DNA of 64,000 nucleotides, from assembly GCA_031280915.1 (NCBI GenBank), contig JAITGC010000026.1, positions 1-64,000 of the forward strand. Reading direction: 5' to 3'. The notes beneath the pieces were generated by a model. It did not search any database. It was given only the letters and a program-made list of their open reading frames with translations, and was not told the DNA's origin. The stretch is from Desulfovibrio sp. (GTDB lineage: Bacteria > Desulfobacterota > Desulfovibrionia > Desulfovibrionales > Desulfovibrionaceae). This document shows, piece after piece, positions 38,875-46,768 of this stretch. The position numbers and the translations under genes are program-made. Every line of letters starts with the position of its first letter. Within the stretch, counting starts at the first letter, position 1.

Positions 38875-39180
38875 ATGAGCATTCTCAAAGCGGCTTTTAT
38901 TTTCGTAGCCCCTAACGCCAAGCCCGCCGAACACCGTTCCTGGGTACGCACGGAGCAGGTACATCTTCTGTCGGTGGCTGTGAACAATTACAAACAGGCT
39001 GCGGAGGTGGCTGCGGAACTTGTGAAAACCGACGACATCGCCGCCATAGAACTTTGCGGCGGTTTTGGTCATGCCGGAGCGGCCGCCGTGGCGGCAGCGG
39101 TGAATGTGCCTGTGGGCGTTGTGCGCTTTGACGGGCATCCGGGCCTTGGCAACGTCAGCGGGGATACGCTTTTCAAGTAA
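38875..39180 (+). CDS. DUF6506-like small protein
   Basis: 101 aa MSILKAAFIFVAPNAKPAEHRSWVRTEQ..ELCGGFGHAGAAAV..PVGVVRFDGHPGL; RBS AAGGAG. Confidence 0.62.
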   Translation: MSILKAAFIFVAPNAKPAEHRSWVRTEQVHLLSVAVNNYKQAAEVAAELVKTDDIAAIELCGGFGHAGAAAVAAAVNVPVGVVRFDGHPGLGNVSGDTLFK

Positions 39181-39203
39181 CGTCAAAATAACGTGAGGTG
39201 ACT

Positions 39204-39983
39204 ATGAGCATCAATGGAAAAGTGGCCCTGATTACAGGGGCTGCCCAAGGTATCGGTCGTGGCATTGCGCTTCGTCTCGCCAAGGACGGAGCGGACATCG
39301 CCCTTGTAGACGTCAAAGGGGACAGGTTGGAGGCCGTGGCCAAAGAGATTAAGGCGTTAGGCCGCAAGGCCGCCACATTTGTGGGCGACGTCAGTGATCG
39401 TGACAAGGTCTTTGCCGCTGTGAATCACGCGGAAAAAGAACTCGGCGGTTTCGATATCATGATCAACAACGCCGGCATTCAGCAAACCAAACCTTTTTCT
39501 GAAGTGACGCCTGAAGATGTTGAGCGTATCTTCAAAATTAACGTCAATGGCGTGATCTGGGGCATTCAGGCCGCCGCCGCGAAATTCCGTTCCCGCAAAC
39601 AAAAGGGCAAGATTATCAGTGCGTCCTCTATTGCGGGGCACGACGGTTTTGCCATGCTCAGCATGTACAGCGCCACCAAGTTCGCCGTACGCGCCCTCAC
39701 GCAGGCGGCGGCCCGCGAGTATGCAGCCGAGGGCATCACTGTCAACGCCTATTGTCCCGGTGTTGTCGATACCCCGATGTGGGAGGAGATTGATCAGAAT
39801 TTCTCCAAAATTACCGGCGCGGCCAAGGGTGAGACCTTCAAGCAGTATTGCGGCACCATCGCTCTCGGACGTCCTGAAGTGCCTGAAGACGTGGCGGCTT
39901 TTGTATCTTATCTGGCCGGTCCCGATTCCGATTATATGACGGGCCAGTCTGTGCTTATTGACGGCGGCATGGTTTACCGTTGA
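39204..39983 (+). CDS. Short-chain dehydrogenase, acetoin reductase / meso-2,3-butanediol dehydrogenase-like
   Basis: ALITGAAQGIGRGIALRLA, NNAGIQQTKPF, YSATKFAVRALTQAAARE, YCPGVVDTPMWEEID; start 39198 GTG also possible. Confidence 0.85.
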   Translation: MSINGKVALITGAAQGIGRGIALRLAKDGADIALVDVKGDRLEAVAKEIKALGRKAATFVGDVSDRDKVFAAVNHAEKELGGFDIMINNAGIQQTKPFSEVTPEDVERIFKINVNGVIWGIQAAAAKFRSRKQKGKIISASSIAGHDGFAMLSMYSATKFAVRALTQAAAREYAAEGITVNAYCPGVVDTPMWEEIDQNFSKITGAAKGETFKQYCGTIALGRPEVPEDVAAFVSYLAGPDSDYMTGQSVLIDGGMVYR

Positions 39984-39991
39984 TACGCTCT

Positions 39992-40042
39992 GGCGCGCGG
40001 TTCGAATGGCGCCGTTAGGGCAATTTCACTGAACCGCGCGCC
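39992..40042 (+). other. 12-bp perfect inverted repeat between SDR and second E2
   Basis: GGCGCGCGGTTC (39992-40003) / GAACCGCGCGCC (40031-40042). Confidence 0.6.
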
Positions 40043-40089
40043 TTTCGGAAAGGCTTGACCATTAAATTCATTCGCAGGGAGTCTCTGTC

Positions 40090-41415
40090 GTGAGCACTAC
40101 AATTACCATGCCCAAACTGGGCCTTACCATGAAAACCGGCAAGGTGTCCAAATGGTTTAAGGCGCAGGGCGCCGAAGTCACCAAAGGCGAGGAATTGCTT
40201 GAGGTCGAAACGGACAAAATCACCAACAAAGTGGAAGCGCCGGAGAGCGGCATACTGTACCGTATACTTGTGCCCGCCAAGGGTGAAGCCGCTGTGGGCG
40301 CTGATTTGGCTATCATCGCCGCGCCGGGAGAAGAACCCGATGTTCCTGATGTCGCCGGAGCCGCGCCTGTGGAAAAAATTGCGGACAAGAAGGCATCCCC
40401 CGGCGTTGCCGCGCCTATTGACGCTCCCCGCGCAGAAGTGTCCGCCTCTCCCTCAGCCCGTCGTTTGGCCCGGGAGTACAATATAGACTTGGCGCTGGTG
40501 AAAGGCAGCGGCCCCGACGGGCGCATCAACGAAAAAGATGTCGTCGATTTTCATGAAGTTGTGGGAAAAATCAAGATAACTCCCCTGGCGGCCGTGCTGG
40601 CGGCGCAGGCGGGGTTGGACATCCGCAGTCTCACGGGAACCGGCGAAGGCGGCAAGATAACCCGCGACGATGTGGCCCGCGTTCTTTATCCCGACGCCGT
40701 TCGGGAGGAAGAACAGGACGCCGCCTCCGGCAATGTCATCCCCATGAGCGGTATGCGCTTGATCATTGCCGAAAACATGAGTATGAGCCTCCAAAGCACG
40801 GCGCAGTTAACCCTGATGACGGAAGTTGACGTCACGAATTGCCTGGCCTTTTTGGAGAACGTGCGTGCCGCGCACAAGAGAGACGCTTCTTTCAGGGTTT
40901 CCATGAATGATGTGCTTATACTCGCGGTTTCCCGCGCCCTGAAGAAGTTCCCGCGGATGAATTCAACCCGCGACGGCGACGTCATCATCATGCATGATGC
41001 GGCCAACGTGGGGGTTGCCGTCGCTTTGCCCGAAGGACTCATTGTACCTGTACTGCGTAACGCGCATACCAAGGGGCTTGAGCGGATAGCCAGGGAAACC
41101 CGTGAAATCGCGGCAAAAGCCCGCGCGGGAACGCTGGATCCCGATGAGGTTTCGGGCGGCACCTTTACCATCACCAATCTGGGCCATTCGGTGGTGGACA
41201 TGTTCACGCCCATTCTCAAGCCTTGCGAAACGGGCATTTTGGGTGTGGGCCGCGTGGCGGAAAAACCCGTGGTCATCAACGGCGAAATAAAGATTCGTTC
41301 CATGATGGGCCTGAGCCTGACTTTTGACCATCGCGTACTGGACGGAGCGCCCGCTGCGGAATTCCTCAATCTCGTATATGATTTTATTCAGCATCCCGCA
41401 GTCATGATATTTTGA
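40090..41415 (+). CDS. 2-oxoacid/acetoin dehydrogenase E2, copy 2, with two tandem E3-binding domains
   Basis: Lipoyl VETDKITNKVEAPESG; E3BD1 SPSARRLAREYNIDLALVKGSGPDGRINEKDV; E3BD2 TPLAAVLAAQAGLDIRSLTGTGEGGKITRDDV; LTFDHRVLDGAPA. Confidence 0.9.
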   Translation: MSTTITMPKLGLTMKTGKVSKWFKAQGAEVTKGEELLEVETDKITNKVEAPESGILYRILVPAKGEAAVGADLAIIAAPGEEPDVPDVAGAAPVEKIADKKASPGVAAPIDAPRAEVSASPSARRLAREYNIDLALVKGSGPDGRINEKDVVDFHEVVGKIKITPLAAVLAAQAGLDIRSLTGTGEGGKITRDDVARVLYPDAVREEEQDAASGNVIPMSGMRLIIAENMSMSLQSTAQLTLMTEVDVTNCLAFLENVRAAHKRDASFRVSMNDVLILAVSRALKKFPRMNSTRDGDVIIMHDAANVGVAVALPEGLIVPVLRNAHTKGLERIARETREIAAKARAGTLDPDEVSGGTFTITNLGHSVVDMFTPILKPCETGILGVGRVAEKPVVINGEIKIRSMMGLSLTFDHRVLDGAPAAEFLNLVYDFIQHPAVMIF

Positions 41416-41460
41416 ACTTTTGACAATAATGGCATTGCTTCAACAAAAGAGGTGGTTTTC

Positions 41461-42834
41461 ATGTATGATGTGATCGTGATTGGTGGCGGGCCGGGTGGAT
41501 ATGCCGGCGCCATACGCGCTTCGCAACTGGGCGCCAAAGCGGTTCTGGTCGAATGTGCCGAGATGGGAGGCACATGTGTTCTTCGTGGCTGCATCCCCAG
41601 CAAAATCTGGCTGCGCGCCGCCAACTTGCTGGATCAATCCCGCAAGGCCGGAGACTTCGGTCTTAACCTGACTGTCAACGCTGTGGATTTTTCGGCCATC
41701 CTGGCCAGAAAGCAGGGCGTGTCCAACGACATTCGTATGGGCATGGAAGCTCTGCTCCAAAACAACGGCGTTGACGTCATCCGCGGCAAGGCCGTGTTCA
41801 AAAGCGGAACGAAGATAGAAGTGGACGGCAAGCCGGTCGAGGGCAAGAACATCATCATCGCCACCGGCAGCATGCTGGATTTTCCCGATACGCCCGGACT
41901 CAGGGAGGCGGCCTTCACCACTGACCAACTGCTCGACATGACGTCCGTACCCGCTTCAATATTGATCACAGACGCCACGTATCTGGGTGTGGAGATGGCC
42001 TATTTGCTGTGCGTGCTCGGCTCCAAGGTCACGCTTGCCGTACCGGAATCACGCATTTTGCCCAGTGAGGATCAGGACACCAGCCAGCGCATTGCCCAGT
42101 CACTGCGCGATCGGGGGGTTGAAATCATCGCCCGTCATACCCTTGAATCCGTCAGCAAGGCCGGGGCGGGGTTCAGCGGCAAGCTCACGGCGGGAGGCAA
42201 GGAGCGCATCGTTGAAGTGGAAAAAGTGTTGGTCTCCGGGCGTAAACCCAATACGGACGGACTCGGCCTGGAAGCCGCCGGCGTCAAATGCAATGCCGAC
42301 GGCAGTATTCAGGTGAACGAAAGGGTCCGTACATCCGTGCCCACAGTGTACGCCGCCGGCGATGTCACGGGTGGCGCGATGCTCAGTCACGCCGCATCCG
42401 CGATGGCCATCTGCGCGGCTGAGAACTGCATGGGCAAAAACAGCAAATTCCCGGCGCATCTTGTGAGCCGCGCCATGTGGACGAGTCCGGAAATGGGTTC
42501 CGTGGGTCTTTCAGAGGAAGAGGCGGAAAAGAAAGGCTATGAGGTTGAAACAGGCGGTTTCCCCTATTCGATCAACGGATACGCCATGCTGCGTGGAGAG
42601 GTGGATGGCGCGGTTAAAGTCGTTTCCAACGCCAAAACCGGGGAGATACTTGGTGTGCACATTGTCGGAGCCAATGCTTCCGAACTTGTGGGCGAGGCAG
42701 TGCTGGCCATGCAGCTTGAATGCACGGTCAGCGAGTTGGCCAAAGGATTTCGCGTGCATCCGGCCTTCTGTGAAACTGTGGTGGACGCGGCGCGTGATGC
42801 GGCCGGATGGGCTCTCTATCTGCCAAAACGCTGA
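41461..42834 (+). CDS. Dihydrolipoamide dehydrogenase (E3)
   Basis: YDVIVIGGGPGGYAGAIRASQLG, redox motif GGTCVLRGCIPSK, VYAAGDVTGGAMLSHAASA, C-terminal RVHPAFCETV. Confidence 0.92.
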   Translation: MYDVIVIGGGPGGYAGAIRASQLGAKAVLVECAEMGGTCVLRGCIPSKIWLRAANLLDQSRKAGDFGLNLTVNAVDFSAILARKQGVSNDIRMGMEALLQNNGVDVIRGKAVFKSGTKIEVDGKPVEGKNIIIATGSMLDFPDTPGLREAAFTTDQLLDMTSVPASILITDATYLGVEMAYLLCVLGSKVTLAVPESRILPSEDQDTSQRIAQSLRDRGVEIIARHTLESVSKAGAGFSGKLTAGGKERIVEVEKVLVSGRKPNTDGLGLEAAGVKCNADGSIQVNERVRTSVPTVYAAGDVTGGAMLSHAASAMAICAAENCMGKNSKFPAHLVSRAMWTSPEMGSVGLSEEEAEKKGYEVETGGFPYSINGYAMLRGEVDGAVKVVSNAKTGEILGVHIVGANASELVGEAVLAMQLECTVSELAKGFRVHPAFCETVVDAARDAAGWALYLPKR

Positions 42835-42906
42835 ACGAAGACGCGGCGAAAACAGTGGAGCGTCCTTACGTTATGTACAAGATAGACAAATTTGAGGATA
42901 CGGTCA

Positions 42907-44490
42907 GTGAAGCTTGACGTCATTCACATGGGGCGGCAGGATTACGGGCAGGCCCTTGAAGCGCAGAAGCGTCAGGTGGAAGAACGCATTGCCGGCAGGG
43001 TGAACGATACGCTTTTCCTTGTTGAGCATCCGCCGGTGCTGACGCAGGGGCGTAGCGGCGAAGCGGCTGATGTTTTGGTCAGCGCCGAGGATCTGCAGCG
43101 TCAGGGCGTGGAAGTTTTCCACGTTGAGCGCGGCGGCAAAGTGACCTTCCACGGGCCTGGCCAGTTGGTGGCGTATCCTGTCATCTTGTTGCGCGACAAG
43201 GATTTGCACGAATATCTGCGCAAACTTCTGGACGTGACAGCCGCGGTATTGCGCGCCTGCGGGCTGTGTCCCGAACTGGGGGTTCATGGCCCGGGCGTAT
43301 GGGTCAACGGGGCAAAGATCGCCAGCGTGGGAATGGCCGTACGCAAATGGGTGACGTTTCATGGAGTTGCCGTCAATGTTTCCACTGATCTGGACTTTTT
43401 CCGATTGATAAACCCGTGCGGATTCGCGGGAGAAAGGGTGACTTCCGTGCAGCGCGAACTGGCCGGAACCGCCAAAACCTGTCCCGATCTGGAAGAAATG
43501 GGGGCCTTGTTCGTGGCTGAATTCCGCCGGGCCTTCAGGTATGCCAGGTATGCGGACAAGGACGAACGCCGTCCGCCCCGGCTGGAAAGGCCCTCGTGGT
43601 TGCGGGTAAGCGCCCCGGTGGCCGAAGCGATGGACAGTATGGAGCGATTGCTGGACAGGCTGGAATTGGAGACGGTGTGCCAGCAGGCGGAATGTCCCAA
43701 TATGGGTGAATGTTTTTCCGCAAGAACCTCAACGTTTATGATTCTCGGCGCTGTTTGCACACGGGGATGCAGATACTGCGCGGTGGGCAAGGGAGTGCCG
43801 CAGCCTGTGGACCCCGGCGAACCCGAAAGGGTCGCGCGCGCCGTACAGGCTCTGGGGTTGCGGCATGCCGTCATTACCTCCGTCACCCGCGATGACCTGC
43901 CGGACGGAGGCGCGGAACACTTCGTGCGGGTCGTGGACGCCGTGCGTTCCCATTGTCCGGGTGTTTCGTTGGAAATTCTCGTGCCGGATTTCGCCGGGAA
44001 CATGTCGGCCGTTCGCCGGGTATGCCAGGCGCGGCCATCGGTGTTCAATCATAATATTGAAACTGTCAGGCGTCTTTTCCCTGTCATACGCCCCATGGCC
44101 GACTATGATCGCTCTTTGAGGATACTGCGGCGTGCTGCGGACGAGGGTTTGTCCGTGAAATCGGGCATCATGCTCGGACTCGGAGAAACAGAGGACGAAA
44201 TTTTCGCCGCTCTGACCGATATCCGTGACGCCGGCTGCCGCACCGTGACGCTCGGTCAATATCTTGCTCCGAGTTCCGCGCATCAGGCTGTCGTCCGGTA
44301 TGTCACGCCCGGGGAATTTGCCCGCTGGGCGGAACAGGCCCGCATGATGGGTTTTGCCGGCGTCGCTTCCGGCCCCTTGGTGCGCAGTTCATACCGTGCC
44401 CAGGAAATGTATGAACGCGAAAATGAAATACCGCTGTCTCCGCTACGGCGGGAGATGCCTCTTCTTCATCTGCACGAAGGAGCTGCATGA
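42907..44490 (+). CDS. LipB-LipA fusion: octanoyltransferase plus lipoyl synthase
   Basis: N-term VEHPPVLTQGRSG, RGGKVTFHGPGQLVAYP, NGAKIASVGMAVRKWVTFHGVAVN, INPCG; C-term CQQAECPNMGEC, CTRGCRYC, GLGETEDEI, VRSSYRA; one uninterrupted frame; GTG start after TTGAGGA. Confidence 0.9.
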   Translation: MKLDVIHMGRQDYGQALEAQKRQVEERIAGRVNDTLFLVEHPPVLTQGRSGEAADVLVSAEDLQRQGVEVFHVERGGKVTFHGPGQLVAYPVILLRDKDLHEYLRKLLDVTAAVLRACGLCPELGVHGPGVWVNGAKIASVGMAVRKWVTFHGVAVNVSTDLDFFRLINPCGFAGERVTSVQRELAGTAKTCPDLEEMGALFVAEFRRAFRYARYADKDERRPPRLERPSWLRVSAPVAEAMDSMERLLDRLELETVCQQAECPNMGECFSARTSTFMILGAVCTRGCRYCAVGKGVPQPVDPGEPERVARAVQALGLRHAVITSVTRDDLPDGGAEHFVRVVDAVRSHCPGVSLEILVPDFAGNMSAVRRVCQARPSVFNHNIETVRRLFPVIRPMADYDRSLRILRRAADEGLSVKSGIMLGLGETEDEIFAALTDIRDAGCRTVTLGQYLAPSSAHQAVVRYVTPGEFARWAEQARMMGFAGVASGPLVRSSYRAQEMYERENEIPLSPLRREMPLLHLHEGAA

Positions 44491-46274
44491 TGAACCCGGA
44501 ATATTCGCAATTTTTACGGATCCGGCACGGGCGGGAGAGATTGCGCCTTGCCTTGGCGCTGGCTTTGCTCTTTGCATTTATGGCTCCAGCGACGGTCAGA
44601 GCCGAATGGCAGGTGGATGAAGCCCGTTTTCACATTTCCGCCCATAAGGATATCGCCTGCGCGGATTGCCATGAGGCCGTGACAGGGGCGAAACGTCATC
44701 CCGAGCCGGATGCCGTGAACAATGCCGCTTCGTCCGCATTCAGCCTGGAACAGTGCCTGACCTGTCACGAGAGCGTGCAAGCGGCTCTGGACAAGACCGG
44801 AACGCACGGAGGCCAGCCCCTGCAAACCGGGAAAGATTATACGAACTGTGTGACCTGCCACAATCCGCATACCGTTATGCTCAAGTCGAATATACCGCCT
44901 TCTTTCGACGAAAAACGGCCGGTGCGAGAGCAGTGCAATGTTTGTCACGAAGGCAAAACGGCCCTGCCGGCTCTGTCCAAAGACGACGAAAGCTGTATGA
45001 GTTGCCACCGGAAGGCGACAGGCCCCGCGGCTGAGCGTCTCTGTTTCTCTTGCCATTACGCGGAGAACAAAATGGAGGAGTTGCGCGGCCGCACGGGCGT
45101 TCTGGATGAAGCAGCCGTAAAATCAGCCACGCACCGGGAGGTGGCTTGCGCGGAATGCCATAAAAAATCAGTGGAATTTCCCCACAACAAGCAGCAGCGT
45201 GTCGCCTGCGTGCAATGCCATGTCCCGCATGGAGAATCTCAAGCCCATGATGCGCACATCGGCGTGGAATGCGAAAGCTGCCATCTGGCCGGGGTAACGC
45301 CGCGACGAAAGGTTACAAGTGACGGACGTGGCGCGGGTATAAGCTTTATTGTGAACAAGGAGCCGCTGCTGGTCCATAACATGCGTCCCGGCGGGGGTGA
45401 CGCGTCCTGCGTCCGCTGCCACTTCGCAGGCAATACGTTCGGCGCGGCGGCGGCGGCGCTGCCCGCAAAAAGTATCCTGTGCATGGGCTGTCATGCGGCG
45501 ACCTTTACCGTTGGCGATGCGTCCACTTTTCCCTTCTTGTTGTTTTTCTGCGGCGCCATGTTGGTGATGGGCATGTTCTGGCTGACAAAAACAAGTTTTG
45601 GAGGGGGGGGGCACACGCAATCAACGGCCTCGCCGTCGGGACGGTTCACAAGAGTGCTGACGACCGTTTTTCTCGACATTTTGCTGCAGCGTGGCCTGTA
45701 TCGCGAAGACAGGGAACGGTGGGGAATACATGCTCTCATATTCTTTCCTTTCCTCTTCCGCTTCCTTTGGGGCATGACCGCTTTGCTCGCCTCTTTGTGG
45801 ATGCCGGAGCAGCCTTTGCCTTGGTTGTTGATAAACAAAAACGCCCCTCTTGGAGGACTGCTGTTCGACGTGAGCGGCCTTGCCCTGTTGGCCGGGCTTA
45901 TCCTTGCGGCGCGCCACTGGCTGCGCCATCCCCGCATGGCGTCCGGAGCGGTTTTGAATTTGCCTCGCCGCGACTGGGCGGCGCTGGTTTTGCTGGGCGG
46001 CATAACGTCCGCTGGTTTTGTGCTGGAGGGCATGCGTATTGCCATGACCGGAATGCCCGACGGCGCGGGATGGTCTTTTGTGGGGTATATGCTGGCGCTG
46101 CCTCTGCACGCCCTGATTACCGAGCAATCCCTTACTGGAGCCTATGTCTGGGTCTGGTACGTTCACGCTTTGCTGACGGGCCTCACCGTTGCCTATATCC
46201 CCTTCAGTCAATTGCGTCATATCATAACATCGCCGCTGTATATGATATTCAATGCCCTGGGCAAAGAAAAATAA
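44487..46274 (+). CDS. Membrane multihaem cytochrome c (11 CXXCH) fused to NarI/DsrM-like cytochrome b domain
   Basis: Signal peptide; CADCH, CLTCH, CVTCH, CNVCH, CMSCH, CFSCH, CAECH, CVQCH, CESCH, CVRCH, CMGCH; C-term TM segments with RERWGIHALIFF and YIPFSQLRHIITSP; overlaps previous stop (ATGA). Confidence 0.85.
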   Translation: MMNPEYSQFLRIRHGRERLRLALALALLFAFMAPATVRAEWQVDEARFHISAHKDIACADCHEAVTGAKRHPEPDAVNNAASSAFSLEQCLTCHESVQAALDKTGTHGGQPLQTGKDYTNCVTCHNPHTVMLKSNIPPSFDEKRPVREQCNVCHEGKTALPALSKDDESCMSCHRKATGPAAERLCFSCHYAENKMEELRGRTGVLDEAAVKSATHREVACAECHKKSVEFPHNKQQRVACVQCHVPHGESQAHDAHIGVECESCHLAGVTPRRKVTSDGRGAGISFIVNKEPLLVHNMRPGGGDASCVRCHFAGNTFGAAAAALPAKSILCMGCHAATFTVGDASTFPFLLFFCGAMLVMGMFWLTKTSFGGGGHTQSTASPSGRFTRVLTTVFLDILLQRGLYREDRERWGIHALIFFPFLFRFLWGMTALLASLWMPEQPLPWLLINKNAPLGGLLFDVSGLALLAGLILAARHWLRHPRMASGAVLNLPRRDWAALVLLGGITSAGFVLEGMRIAMTGMPDGAGWSFVGYMLALPLHALITEQSLTGAYVWVWYVHALLTGLTVAYIPFSQLRHIITSPLYMIFNALGKEK

Positions 46275-46338
46275 CCCGGCACGACGCGCCGCTCCCGGTG
46301 CTGTCAGGTCATAACAAAACGTACAACATGGAGTTTTT

Positions 46339-46764
46339 ATGGAGATCGCTGGCTACAACATTCCTGAGGAATTATACTACGATGAACACCATTTTTGGTT
46401 TCGCGTGGAAGGCGATGAACTGGTCATGGGCATGGATGAGTTCGCCGAAAAACTGGCCGGGCAGATTGTTTTCGTGCAGCTGCCTTTTGAAGGAAAAAAT
46501 GTAAGCGCCGGGAAAAAATTCGCAAAAGTTGAGTCCGGCAAATGGCTCGGCACTGTCTACAGTCCTGTGGATGGGGTTATTGCCGCGGTCAATCAGGAAC
46601 TGGAATCCAATCCATCCCTTATAAATCAGGACTGCTACGGAGCCGGCTGGATGTACAGGCTGCGCCCCGGCGATATGGGTTCGCTCGGCAAGCTTGTCCA
46701 CGGAGGCCGTGACGTTCTTGAACCCTGGCTGACCGAGGATATCAAGAAATTCAAGAAGGATTGA
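46339..46764 (+). CDS. GcvH-like lipoyl carrier protein
   Basis: 141 aa; KVESGKWLGTVYSPVDGVIAAVNQELESNPSLINQDCYGAGWMYRL with conserved lipoyl lysine context. Confidence 0.85.
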   Translation: MEIAGYNIPEELYYDEHHFWFRVEGDELVMGMDEFAEKLAGQIVFVQLPFEGKNVSAGKKFAKVESGKWLGTVYSPVDGVIAAVNQELESNPSLINQDCYGAGWMYRLRPGDMGSLGKLVHGGRDVLEPWLTEDIKKFKKD

Positions 46765-46768
46765 CAGT

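Noticed and set aside
46339-46764. Annotation as glycine cleavage H protein in a GCS operon
   Set aside because: No gcvT/gcvP nearby; context is redox and lipoylation genes.
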